Below are positions 33,984 to 43,102 of a stretch of 64,000 nt of DNA, piece after piece. The notes beneath the pieces were generated by a model. That model worked only from the letters and a program-made list of their open reading frames with translations. It was not told the DNA's origin and did not search any database. The translations under genes and the position numbers were made by a program. The stretch covers positions 1,054,001-1,118,000 of the forward strand of contig CBDESS010000001.1 of NCBI GenBank assembly GCA_965242605.1, written 5' to 3'. This stretch comes from JAAXHF01 sp965242605 (GTDB taxonomy: Bacteria; Desulfobacterota; Binatia; Bin18). Position 1 is the stretch's first letter. Each line of letters starts with the position of its first letter.

Positions 33984-34919
33984 TCATTCCCCTTCTTCGG
34001 ATGGAACAATGACAAAGCCTTGCACGGGCTCTTGCCACCTGAGACGCGGGGATTCCCCCGGGCTTGGAAAGTCGTTCACCACAACATCCTTCTCCGCTCC
34101 CCGGATGAACTCGTGCCCGAGTGTGGTCACGGTGAAGGCGTGGCGTTGGAGGGTTTGCCCGTCTACGACAAGCGCCGCGGTATAATCCCCCTCCCCCAGC
34201 AGGTTCCAGTTCCAAACCAGGATGAAGCCGTTATCCCGGTCGCCGCATATCTCTTCGGTGTCCGCCCGGTCCAGGCCGCGCGCCGTCGCCGGCAACCGAA
34301 GCCCGTCATCGATGTAAATCTCGACCTCTTGCCCCTCACACACCCAGCCGCGGATATACCCTATGCCGCTCTGGAATGAGTTGGGGCCAGGGACTTCCAG
34401 GTTGCCGACCGGGGCCCCGGCTTCCAGCTCGGGGGCGGGGGGGCGTGGTGCGAGGGGGCGTGGTGATGATGGAACGATGACAAAGCCCTGCACGGGCTCT
34501 TGCCACCTGAGAAGCAGGGATTCCCCGGGGCTTGGAAAGTCGTTCACCACAACATCCTTCTCTGCTTCCCGGATGTACTCTTGCCCGAGTGTGGTCACGG
34601 TGAAGGCGTGGCGTTGCAGGGTCTGCCCGTCAACGACAAGGGAGGCGGTATAATCCCCATCTTCCATCAGGTTCCAGTTCCAGACCAGGATGAAGCCGTT
34701 ATCCCGGTCGCCGCATATGTCTTCGGTGTCCGCCCGGTCCAGGCCGCGCGCCGTCGCCGGCAACCGAAGCCCGTCATCGATGTAAATCTCGACGGTCTGC
34801 CCCTCACACACCCAACCGCGGATATACCCTATGCCGCTCTGGAATGAGTTGGGGCCAGGGACTTCCAGGTTGCCGACCGGGGCCTCGGCTTCCGGCTCGG
34901 GGGCGGGGGCGGGTCGTGG
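33984..34919. repeat. Tandem 468-bp repeat encoding the two C-terminal domains
   Basis: The landmark CTGGAATGAG ends at 34380 and at 34848, giving a 468-bp (156-codon) period. Long blocks are identical in both units, so the duplication is recent or kept uniform by conversion. The left unit ends with the stop codon. Confidence 0.85.
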
Positions 34920-37016
34920 TGCGGGGGGACGTGGGCGTGATGCGGGTCGTGGTGCGGGGGGGCGTGGCACTTCAGGTTGCCCGTACCAATTATAGCCGCC
35001 TGGCAGGCTGACCGTGCGGACTGTATAGCCCCATCCCCTATAATAATCCTTTGGTTGGAGTATGGGAGCCGTGATAGGGGGCAAGTCGAGTTGTGCACAG
35101 GACCTGCCTAGCCCGACTGGATCCCCGGGTTCGGTTCTCGACTCCCACCGATCGCCTACACGCTCCCAAGTCTTCTCGACACGATGATACGGGGGCATTG
35201 CATGGCAGAAGATGGGGTCGGGGCTACAGCCCGTTGTCAACGCATACACATTATCAGGTAGGCCAGCATTCCCAGCACCGTCCTTTGTTATCCACGCAAA
35301 CCTGGCTTGGCTCATATCGGTCACTGCCGGGAAGCCTCCGGGCGGTTCTAGAATCGACCAGAAGGGCTTAAGGCTATAAAGGGAGTGGCGTCCGCCGACT
35401 ACGGCGGACGCGGCACACCTGGCGGCCGCATGGCGGATAGCCCATTCCCGATAGCCTGCTACTGTGCTCACGTCATAGGGCGGGGCTGATGGGGGTGCCT
35501 GGATGGTGATGCGCTGTGGGGAGGAGCTTGAGGACAGCCATAGAGAAGAAGAAGTATCCAGGCTGAGATGCGGTTGGGAATGGAGGCTGTTGTCTGTATC
35601 CCGGTCCGTGCAGGGGAGGACATAGCGCCGCCCTGTCGGGCTCAGCTCGTCCTGAACACTAGGATGCTGGACCGTGCAGATCGGAAGTCCAGATGTGTCA
35701 CCGCAGTGGGCACGCCAGCGGGCCGCGCTCCAAGGTGAATAGCCGTCGTGCTGCTCATAGACGGCCGGCCTGAAGGTATAATGCAGTTCTGAACGATCCT
35801 CTTTCAGGGCGGTCGAGCACCAATACTGCGCCTCTGCGGCTATCTCCGCCATGCTCGGAAGGGTATCCCGACAGCCGTCCGCATAGTCTTTGATGACCCG
35901 GAATATGCCCCCGCGCCCCGTGAAAGCGGTCTCCGCCAAGTAGTCTTCTCTGTCCTGGAAACCGCACAGGCTGCGCGTGCCATAGGGGCGATCATCGGGG
36001 TCAAGCGGGTTATAGGGGCGTTGGTGCGTCGGCGGAAGTAGTGGGCTGGGTGGGGTCAGACCCAGATGATCCGTGCAATGCAGGTGAAAGCCCCGGTGTG
36101 CGTCAAGGTTGCTGCACAAGACGCCCCGAGTACTCGAACTGAAGTACGTGTAGAAACTTCCAGCATTAACAATCCCTCTCCTTTCGCCGCACCTGACAGC
36201 GTATATCCCTCTCATCACACGAACACCCTGGCCGTCGCTGACAGAGGCACTCCCGTCCGACCGCCTGCCGTTCCACCGCCTGCGATGGTATCCTTCTCCC
36301 CGATACGTTGAGCAGGACGGCTGCCAGCGGTCTTTCCAATAATCCTGATCGCCGCTGCTATCGATCCAACTCTGGCGGTATACCTGCAACGCCTCAGCCG
36401 TGATGTCGTCCACGCTAGGCACGGTCGTCGTTGCCCCTGACAGATAGTCGCGGACCACCTGGAACGGGCTGGACGTGGCCAGCCGGGCATACGCGAGTTT
36501 GTTCTGATGTGCCAATCGGACCCAGGGGAATGGGCTGGCCGGGCCCACGGGGTCAATCTGCCCGTGATGGGATGTAACGACTACAGGGGGATCGAAAGGC
36601 GGCAAGCCGAGCTCTTCACAGGACACGCCTAGCCCAACCTCTACCCCGTGGTTAGTATACGGGGGCATTGCATTGCAGAGCACACGCCCCGGGTTACAGC
36701 CCGTTGTCAAGGCATATTGCCCTCGTTCGGGAATACCGAACCCTACTCCCTCATGCCCTTCCTGTAGCCAGCCAAACTTGGCCTGGCTCATGTCGGTCAC
36801 GGCCGGGAAGCCTCCGGGCGGGTCTGTCACATCAAAGGGCCCGCGCTCGCCCTGTGCATGCGCACGGCATGCTGCGGCCGCATAGCGGATAGCCCATTCC
36901 TGATAGCCCAACTCATACCAGGGCGGGGTTGAGGTGGCGGTTGATGTAGCCATTTGCCCGAAGGCCGGGGCTGTATGGAACATCACCACCATCAGCATCA
37001 GAATCGCTGTGCTCAT
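33984..37016 (-). CDS. Large secreted protein with three kinds of internal repeats
   Basis: Not a named family. 1010 aa, signal peptide MSTAILMLMVVMFHTAPAFG. Repeat A occurs twice (about residues 30-150 and 540-700), each with WAIRYAAA-like, PPGGFPAVTDMSQA and YALTTGC motifs and paired Cys. Repeat B occurs twice between them, with DYLSGATTTVPS and DYADGCRDTLPS and conserved Cys. A Pro-rich linker leads to two C-terminal domains of 156 residues each, with NSFQSGIGYIRGWVCEGQ, IYIDDG, ICGDRDNGFILVWNWNL and AFTVTTLG, probably beta-sandwiches. ATG 37016 has GGAGG upstream. Exported, likely disulfide-bonded. Function unknown. Confidence 0.85.
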   Translation of the reverse strand: MSTAILMLMVVMFHTAPAFGQMATSTATSTPPWYELGYQEWAIRYAAAACRAHAQGERGPFDVTDPPGGFPAVTDMSQAKFGWLQEGHEGVGFGIPERGQYALTTGCNPGRVLCNAMPPYTNHGVEVGLGVSCEELGLPPFDPPVVVTSHHGQIDPVGPASPFPWVRLAHQNKLAYARLATSSPFQVVRDYLSGATTTVPSVDDITAEALQVYRQSWIDSSGDQDYWKDRWQPSCSTYRGEGYHRRRWNGRRSDGSASVSDGQGVRVMRGIYAVRCGERRGIVNAGSFYTYFSSSTRGVLCSNLDAHRGFHLHCTDHLGLTPPSPLLPPTHQRPYNPLDPDDRPYGTRSLCGFQDREDYLAETAFTGRGGIFRVIKDYADGCRDTLPSMAEIAAEAQYWCSTALKEDRSELHYTFRPAVYEQHDGYSPWSAARWRAHCGDTSGLPICTVQHPSVQDELSPTGRRYVLPCTDRDTDNSLHSQPHLSLDTSSSLWLSSSSSPQRITIQAPPSAPPYDVSTVAGYREWAIRHAAARCAASAVVGGRHSLYSLKPFWSILEPPGGFPAVTDMSQARFAWITKDGAGNAGLPDNVYALTTGCSPDPIFCHAMPPYHRVEKTWERVGDRWESRTEPGDPVGLGRSCAQLDLPPITAPILQPKDYYRGWGYTVRTVSLPGGYNWYGQPEVPRPPAPRPASRPRPPAPRPAPAPEPEAEAPVGNLEVPGPNSFQSGIGYIRGWVCEGQTVEIYIDDGLRLPATARGLDRADTEDICGDRDNGFILVWNWNLMEDGDYTASLVVDGQTLQRHAFTVTTLGQEYIREAEKDVVVNDFPSPGESLLLRWQEPVQGFVIVPSSPRPLAPRPPAPELEAGAPVGNLEVPGPNSFQSGIGYIRGWVCEGQEVEIYIDDGLRLPATARGLDRADTEEICGDRDNGFILVWNWNLLGEGDYTAALVVDGQTLQRHAFTVTTLGHEFIRGAEKDVVVNDFPSPGESPRLRWQEPVQGFVIVPSEEGE

Positions 37017-37282
37017 GCGTGTTGCCTCCGATCGCGCCAGATCGCAGGTGACAGAATCGTTCTTATCAGGCGCGAAAAATCTTACCAGGAGACACATCAG
37101 CATCTGACTCGCCCTCCTGGGCCACACGGGTAGGGTACATCAAGGGTCAATCCCGAGGGGGAAGCCAGCCACCACACGTTATATTGGACTTCCAGGTGGG
37201 CAGGACCGACACCACGGGCAGGCAGCACCCCTAAGGGAGGGATGAGAAGAGAGTGACAGCCGCAGGTAAAAACTCCCCCCTC

Positions 37283-38314
37283 TCACTCTTCACTCCTGTC
37301 TGCCGGGCCGCCGAGCCCGAACTTCTCCCGGATTCGGGCCTCAACGTTGACCGCAATCTCAGGGTTCTCTCGCAGATAGGTCTTGGCGTTCTCCCGGCCC
37401 TGGCCAATCCGGTCTCCGCCATATGAGTACCAGGCCCCGGCTTTCTCGATAATGCCCTGGTCGGTCCCGATGTCGATCAGCTCGCCCTCTTTTGACACCC
37501 CCCGACCGTACAAGATGTCGAACTCCGCCTCCTTGAACGGCGGCGCAAGCTTGTTTTTCACCACCTTGACCCTGGTTCGACTGCCGATAACAGCATCGGT
37601 GCTCTTGACCGCCCCGGTCCGGCGAATGTCCAAGCGGACCGAGGCGTAAAACTTGAGGGCGTTTCCGCCGGTCGTGGTCTCAGGGTTGCCGAACATCACG
37701 CCGATCTTCATCCGCACCTGGTTAATGAAGGTGACCATTGTTTTCGAGCGCGCAATCGTACCGACCAGCTTGCGCAGGGCTTGGGACATAAGGCGGGCCT
37801 GGAGTCCCATCTGCGGCTCGCCCATCTCGCCTTCAATCTCTGCCCGAGGGACGAGGGCAGCCACCGAGTCGACCACCACGACATCAATCGCCCCGCTGCG
37901 CACCAGGGTTTCGGTAATCTCAAGGGCCTGCTCGCCGTTGTCCGGCTGGGAGATCAGCAACTCGTCGCTCTGGACGCCCAGCTTTTGGGCGTAAGCCATA
38001 TCGAGGGCGTGCTCGGCGTCCACAAAGGCGCAGGTGCCGCCGGCCTTCTGGGCCTGGGCGACGATATGCAGGGCCAGGGTCGTTTTTCCCGACGACTCGG
38101 GGCCATAGATTTCAATCACCCGACCGCGCGGCAGCCCGCCGATACCCAAGGCCAGGTCAAGGGTCAGCGAACCAGTCGAGATGGACTCAATGTCCTCAAT
38201 GACGGCATCTTCGCCAAACCGCATAATCGCGCCTTTGCCAAACTGCTTTTCAATCTGGCTGACCGCTGAATCAAGCGCGCGCGCGCGGTCTCTGGCGTCT
38301 TTTTCATTCGCCAT
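37283..38314 (-). CDS. recA: Recombinase RecA
   Basis: Strand-exchange and SOS co-protease protein. Walker A GPESSGKTTLAL, Walker B VVVDSVAALVPRAEIEG, L2 region NPETTGGNALKFYASVRLD. The acidic C-terminus is short. 343 aa. AAGGAG precedes the ATG. First intact gene on the minus strand downstream of cinA, 71 bases away; no LexA box was confirmed. Confidence 0.98.
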   Translation of the reverse strand: MANEKDARDRARALDSAVSQIEKQFGKGAIMRFGEDAVIEDIESISTGSLTLDLALGIGGLPRGRVIEIYGPESSGKTTLALHIVAQAQKAGGTCAFVDAEHALDMAYAQKLGVQSDELLISQPDNGEQALEITETLVRSGAIDVVVVDSVAALVPRAEIEGEMGEPQMGLQARLMSQALRKLVGTIARSKTMVTFINQVRMKIGVMFGNPETTTGGNALKFYASVRLDIRRTGAVKSTDAVIGSRTRVKVVKNKLAPPFKEAEFDILYGRGVSKEGELIDIGTDQGIIEKAGAWYSYGGDRIGQGRENAKTYLRENPEIAVNVEARIREKFGLGGPADRSEE

Positions 38315-38385
38315 AGCTGCTCCTTCAGGAATTTCAGGGTCAGGTGGATGCAGGCGCGAATCAGGATGGCTCGCACCAATCGGGC

Positions 38386-39669
38386 CTATCTCCGAATAAA
38401 ACCAGCCTCACCAATCGGGAGGCCGAGCAAAGCTCGTCGGACCCAGTCAAGGGCCAGTTGGGAGATGAGGGTTTTGATCCAGTCCCGGTTGCCCCACAGG
38501 GTGTAGCGACGTGAGACCAGGGTGCCGTCGCTGGCCAGGGCCAGGCAGGCTGTGCCAACTGGCTTGTCCTCGGTGGCACCATCCGGGCCGGCAATGCCGG
38601 TTGTGGCAAGAGCGATATCCGCGGCCAGCCGCTCGCGCACGCCGGTCGCCATTTCGCCCACGACCTCTTCACTGACCGCTCCGTGGAGCTGCAAGGTGTA
38701 GGGCTTGACGCCTAAGAGTCGGGTTTTGGCCGTATCTGAGTAGGCGACAACCGTGCCTTGGAAGTAGGCCGAGCTGCCCGGCACATTGGTCACCCGATGC
38801 CCGACCAGACCGCCTGAGCAGGCTTCTGCCAGGCCGAGCGTCTTGCCGGTTTTTTTGAGCAGGCGGCCCACCACTTCTTCCATGGTGACATCACCCTCCC
38901 CGTAGACATACGCGCCAATCCTGGCCCGGATACGCTCGGACAGGCTCTCCAGGCATTGCTCGGCCTCGCCCGGCTTGCCACGCACCGTCACCCGCACCGA
39001 GATCTGCGGAAAATTGGCCCGAAAGGCGAGACGGCCCTCATCCTCGCCAATCGTGCCGGCGATCATCTCGTCAAGCCCGGATTCGCTGATCCCAAAAGTC
39101 TGAAAGGTCCGGGTCAGAAACAGGTCGCCGCCGCCGCGCATCTCGCGGACCCAGGGCAAGACTGTCTCTTCCATCATCGGTTTCATCTCGCGCGGCACGC
39201 CGGGCAGTACAATCAGATGTTTTGTGCCGCGGGGCGTATCGAGGTCAAGCCGATAGCCGGGGGCCGTGCCCAGATGGTTGGGGACGATGACCGCGCCGGC
39301 CGGGAACTGGGCCTGTTTCAGATTGTTCTCGGGCATGACCCGGTTAAAAGAGGCAAACAACCGCCGGATATTCTCGGCCACCTCTTCGGAAAAGGTCAAC
39401 TCCACTCCGGCAACCTTGGTCACAAGTTCGGTGGTCAGGTCATCGGCCGTCGGCCCAATCCCGCCGGTCGAGACAATCACATCGGCCTGCTCCATCGCCT
39501 GCCGCCAAGCCCACATAATCCGCTCAGCCACGTCACCCACGGTAATCACGGTGGCGACCTCCATCCCGGCTTCGACAAACTTGTCGGCAATGTAATTGGC
39601 GTTGGTATCGACCACTTTGCCAGTTGTGATCTCGTCCCCAGTGCTGAGAATAGCCACACGTTCAATCAT
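38386..39669 (-). CDS. cinA: CinA: molybdopterin-binding / nicotinamide-nucleotide amidohydrolase
   Basis: Two domains. The N-terminal MoCF-like domain has ILSTGDEITTGKVVDTNANY and VIVSTGGIGPTADDLT. The C-terminal PncC-type amidase domain has LAEACSGGLVGHRVTNVPGSS and ATTGIAGPDGATEDKPVGT. 427 aa, standard. It recycles NMN to NaMN. Its ATGA overlaps the pgpA stop. Commonly linked to recA, as here. Confidence 0.95.
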   Translation of the reverse strand: MIERVAILSTGDEITTGKVVDTNANYIADKFVEAGMEVATVITVGDVAERIMWAWRQAMEQADVIVSTGGIGPTADDLTTELVTKVAGVELTFSEEVAENIRRLFASFNRVMPENNLKQAQFPAGAVIVPNHLGTAPGYRLDLDTPRGTKHLIVLPGVPREMKPMMEETVLPWVREMRGGGDLFLTRTFQTFGISESGLDEMIAGTIGEDEGRLAFRANFPQISVRVTVRGKPGEAEQCLESLSERIRARIGAYVYGEGDVTMEEVVGRLLKKTGKTLGLAEACSGGLVGHRVTNVPGSSAYFQGTVVAYSDTAKTRLLGVKPYTLQLHGAVSEEVVGEMATGVRERLAADIALATTGIAGPDGATEDKPVGTACLALASDGTLVSRRYTLWGNRDWIKTLISQLALDWVRRALLGLPIGEAGFIRR

Positions 39670-40127
39670 AAGACACCTCTTGTGAGCAGGCGGAGTACGA
39701 GATTGGCGTACAGCCCCGCGACAACATCGTCAAACACAACTCCCAGCCCGCCGGCCACCTGGCGATCAAAGTAACGGGCGGGCTGGGGCTTGAGGATATC
39801 AAACAGGCGGAAAAGCGCAAAGGCGACGAGCAGGCGAGGCAGGGTGAGGTCGAGCCAGGCGGTCGCGCACAAGAAACCGGCGATCTCATCAATGACGATC
39901 TTGCCGCTATCGTGCTCGCCGAGGTAGCCCTCGGCCGCGCCGGCCAGCCAGCAGGCCGCCCCAATCAGTGCGCTGAGGGCGACAAACCCAAGTGCGGGTG
40001 AGGCGGCAAACAGCGCCGCGGAGACGAAAATCAGCGGCAGCGCGGCCAGGGAGCCGACCGTTCCTGGCGCAACGGGCGCGTAACCCAGGTGGGCCCCGGT
40101 GGCCAGGAAAAGAATCAGCCGGCGCAC
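39666..40127 (-). CDS. pgpA: Phosphatidylglycerophosphatase A
   Basis: Inner-membrane phosphatase making phosphatidylglycerol. Motifs GTVGSLAALPL, KIVIDEIAGF and FRLFDILKPQPARYFDR, then GGLGVVFDDVVAGLYANL. 153 aa, four membrane segments. GTG start overlaps the end of the CoA-hydrolase gene by 13 bases. Confidence 0.94.
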   Translation of the reverse strand: MRRLILFLATGAHLGYAPVAPGTVGSLAALPLIFVSAALFAASPALGFVALSALIGAACWLAGAAEGYLGEHDSGKIVIDEIAGFLCATAWLDLTLPRLLVAFALFRLFDILKPQPARYFDRQVAGGLGVVFDDVVAGLYANLVLRLLTRGVL

Positions 40128-41374
40128 GCCAGACCCAGCCCTGAGAGACTGTCTTGCAGGGCATCTCGAAAATCCGGATGGGCAATGGCGATCAAGGCTT
40201 CGGCCCGGGCCTGGAGGTCTTTGCCTTTGAGCCTGGCGGCACCGTATTCGGTAACAATATAATCGGTACAGAAGCGCGGAGTGGTCACCATCGCCCCGGT
40301 GGCCAGACGAGGCACAATTTTTGAGTGCTTGCCATCTTCGGTGGTTGACGGCAGGGCGATGATCGAAACGCCCCCCTCTGACAGCGCCGCGGCTTCAACG
40401 TAGTCCAGACTGCCGCCCACGCCGCTGATTTGGACCGGCCCGATGGTCTCGCCGTTGCTCTGGCCGTGGAGGTCAATCTCGACTGCGGAGTTGATGGACA
40501 CAAAGCGGGGCAGTTTGGCCAGCAGCAGGATGTTGTGCGTCACACTCGAAGTGGCCATCTGGACGCTCGGCGTTCGCTCGCAGAAGTCATACAACTCCTG
40601 AGTGCCGGCCAACTCGCCGGTCACGAGCTTGGGCGTGTGGCGGACCTTGTCCATGAACTCGAGCAGCCCTTGCGAGAGCATACCCGAGTACAGGTTGACC
40701 CCGCGTTTTTCGGCCAGACGGCCTAACACCATATCGGGCACCGAGCCAACGCCGAGCTGCACCCAGGCGTTGTCCGGCACCAGCCCTAAGACGGTCTCGG
40801 CGATCCGCCGGTCCCGTTCGGTCTGGTGCGGGGCGGTGTAGACGCCGAGCGGCTCGGACGACTCAATCGCATAGTCAATTTTATCAACTGGTACCCGGCT
40901 GTTGCCGGCGGTCATCGGCATATGAGTATTGACCTCGGCAATCACCAGCCTGGCGCTGTCAATAAAGTCCTGGTAGAGGCTGACCGAAATCCCCAGACTG
41001 ACCATACCGTCGCCGTCTGGCGGCGAGACCTGGGCAACAACCACATCCGGCTTAATCAGGCCATTTTTGTTGACAATTCTGGTGATCTCGCTAAATCGCA
41101 TCGGCACAAAGCCGACCTTGCCGGCTTTGAACAAATGGCGAATCTGGGGGGCTGCCTGCCAGGTTGTATAGCTGAAGTTTGTGCCCAGGCCGGTGCGCAA
41201 AAACGGGTAGGAGCCAAAGGCCAGGCCGGAATAAATCGTCAGATTGCTGAAGCGCTCAACCTCTTGCCCAAAGGCCCGATACAAGGTCGTCGGCTCAACG
41301 CAGCCGTGGGGGAAGATAACGGTGCTCGCGTCGGGAATGGCCTGGACGGCTTGGCTGGGACTCACAAGTTTCAT
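40115..41374 (-). CDS. Acetyl-CoA hydrolase / 4-hydroxybutyrate CoA-transferase family
   Basis: Class I type CoA-transferase. GVGSVPDMVLGRLAEKRGVN and SAVEIDLHGQSNGETIG (catalytic Glu region), then QISGVGGSLDYVEAA. 419 aa. First gene of the unit that continues into pgpA, cinA and recA. The true acyl donor cannot be told. Confidence 0.9.
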   Translation of the reverse strand: MKLVSPSQAVQAIPDASTVIFPHGCVEPTTLYRAFGQEVERFSNLTIYSGLAFGSYPFLRTGLGTNFSYTTWQAAPQIRHLFKAGKVGFVPMRFSEITRIVNKNGLIKPDVVVAQVSPPDGDGMVSLGISVSLYQDFIDSARLVIAEVNTHMPMTAGNSRVPVDKIDYAIESSEPLGVYTAPHQTERDRRIAETVLGLVPDNAWVQLGVGSVPDMVLGRLAEKRGVNLYSGMLSQGLLEFMDKVRHTPKLVTGELAGTQELYDFCERTPSVQMATSSVTHNILLLAKLPRFVSINSAVEIDLHGQSNGETIGPVQISGVGGSLDYVEAAALSEGGVSIIALPSTTEDGKHSKIVPRLATGAMVTTPRFCTDYIVTEYGAARLKGKDLQARAEALIAIAHPDFRDALQDSLSGLGLACAG

Positions 41375-41446
41375 GCTGGCCTCACTGGGGGGGTGTCCTC
41401 CGCGGTGTCTGGGCAGCGTATGATGACAGGCGGCCCGTGTCCAGGG

Positions 41447-42487
41447 TCAGGGCAGAATCGCATACTTGATCCCCCTCCCCTGCTCTAAGAGTTCAAACAC
41501 CGCCGGAAGCTCGGCCAGGGGGTAGCTGGCGCTAATCAGGGCGACGCTTGGAATGCTTCCGCTTGCCAGCAGTTCGTAGGCGCGCTGCACAGCCGGGGGG
41601 GTAAAATGGAAGGGGCTGAACAGGCGGACCTGATCATAGTGGACCCGACAGGTATCAAGGGCGATCGTTGTTCCTGGCGGACAGCCACCAAAGAGGATCA
41701 GCTGGCCACCCGGACGGGGCCAAAAAACCGCCTCCTGCCACACCTGGGGCTGGGCGGTACACTCCACAACGAGGTCGGCCCCCCGCCCGTGGGTGAGGCG
41801 CAACACCTCATCACGGGCGTCTTCAGCCGAACGGGCAATAATCCCGCTGGCTCCGAGTCGGCAGGCAATCCCGGCTCGGTATGGGTTGCGGGCCACCACA
41901 TACACCCGCTTGACCCCGAGCAGGCGCAAGACCGCCAGATGCAGCAGGCCAAAAGCGCCGGCACCAATGATGAGCGCGGTGTCGTCCGGCCGCAGGGCGA
42001 TAGGCGCAAGACCGAACACTACGCACGACAGGGGCTCCAGCAGACACGCCTCGGCAAAAGACAGCCTCTCGGGCTTGGGGAAGAGATTGGTCTGGTGAAC
42101 CCGGGCCGGAATACGCACATATTCAGCGTAACCGCCCAGGGCCATCGTCTCCATGAGCGATACGCACAGGTTTTCCTGCGCACGCTGACAGTAAAAACAA
42201 CTCCCGCACGGGCCGCTCGGAGCAAGCATCACGGCGTCGCCCTCACGAACAGACCGCACCCGACTGCCGCACGCGGCCACCGTGCCGGCGTACTCATGGC
42301 CAAATCGAACCGGCGGCGGCCATTTGGGGTGGCCGCGGCGGAAGGCTTTGAGGTCCGTGCCACAGGTCAGCGCGGCATTGACCTTCAACACAATCTCGTC
42401 CTCTCCAGGCTGAGGGATGGGGGCGTCCTGAACAGCCATCCGGCCCGGACCGAGCAACATCACGGCTTGCATGAGGAGTCTCACCAC
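41447..42487 (-). CDS. Zinc-dependent alcohol dehydrogenase (MDR family)
   Basis: Catalytic zinc ligands in CGTDLKAFRRGHP and FGHEYAGTV; structural zinc in GPCGSCFYCQRAQENLC; nucleotide fold at IIGAGAFGLLHLAVLRLLG. 346 aa. Start uncertain between a GTG overlapping the upstream stop by 7 bases and an ATG at 42472. It belongs to the minus-strand run with the HIT-like gene and amidohydrolase. Confidence 0.9.
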   Translation of the reverse strand: MVRLLMQAVMLLGPGRMAVQDAPIPQPGEDEIVLKVNAALTCGTDLKAFRRGHPKWPPPVRFGHEYAGTVAACGSRVRSVREGDAVMLAPSGPCGSCFYCQRAQENLCVSLMETMALGGYAEYVRIPARVHQTNLFPKPERLSFAEACLLEPLSCVVFGLAPIALRPDDTALIIGAGAFGLLHLAVLRLLGVKRVYVVARNPYRAGIACRLGASGIIARSAEDARDEVLRLTHGRGADLVVECTAQPQVWQEAVFWPRPGGQLILFGGCPPGTTIALDTCRVHYDQVRLFSPFHFTPPAVQRAYELLASGSIPSVALISASYPLAELPAVFELLEQGRGIKYAILP

Positions 42488-43056
42488 AGCAGCGGGCGGA
42501 CATGGAAATGATAATGGTCGGGAATCTGGCGCATGACGTGATCAAATGTCCACTTGGGAAACTGGCCGGTGTATTTCTGCTCGGCAACCAGATTGAGCGC
42601 CTCTTCCATGAAGGCGACTTCATCCGGGGTGAGCGCAACCCGGTGTTCGGCCAGGACGGCGATCGGCACCTCGCAGGCGTCACAGTCGAGAATGGTAAAT
42701 TTCAGCGGCCGGTGAAACTCGGCATACCAGGGGGTATAGCGGGCCAGTTCACACAGGTCGCACACCCGGCCCGAGGCCATCGTGCCGACCGGGGGCGGCT
42801 GACAGCCAGCCGGCCGCACAAACTTCCCGCTGGCCTGTTTGTCGGCCACCAGGCCGCGGACTTTTTCGACATAGGTCAGCTCCTCTGCGCTCAGTTCGTC
42901 CGGTTTTGGATTGCCATCTTTGTCGGGTAGCACCCGGACCGGGAGCGGACCGGGACCGCCGTCAAGGATGACAACATGAAGCGGCTGATACAACTCAACC
43001 AGTACGCGCGCCTCTCCGGGCGAACCGAACGACAGCCACGCCGGGCGGTCGGCCAT
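42481..43056 (-). CDS. HIT-like protein with internal duplication
   Basis: Unnamed. 191 aa. The C-terminal half has CDLCELARYTPWY, CDACEVPIAVLAEHRVALTP and ends in HYHFHVRPLLW, whose alternating His (HYHFH) resembles a HIT signature. The N-terminal half carries a weaker copy of the same pattern (LVELYQPLHVVILDGGPG, then LSAEELTYVEKVRGLVADKQ) without the His or Cys. GGAGG precedes ATG 43056. Family assignment is tentative. Confidence 0.65.
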   Translation of the reverse strand: MADRPAWLSFGSPGEARVLVELYQPLHVVILDGGPGPLPVRVLPDKDGNPKPDELSAEELTYVEKVRGLVADKQASGKFVRPAGCQPPPVGTMASGRVCDLCELARYTPWYAEFHRPLKFTILDCDACEVPIAVLAEHRVALTPDEVAFMEEALNLVAEQKYTGQFPKWTFDHVMRQIPDHYHFHVRPLLW

Positions 43057-43102
43057 ATGCTCTGCCTCCAATGACGCTGTCCTCGTTCCCCAAGACTGGC
43101 GT

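Noticed and set aside
37247..37283. Possible terminator downstream of recA (AGAGTGA with TCACTCT)
   Set aside because: Seven-base stem with a loop of over 20 bases; not convincing as an intrinsic terminator.
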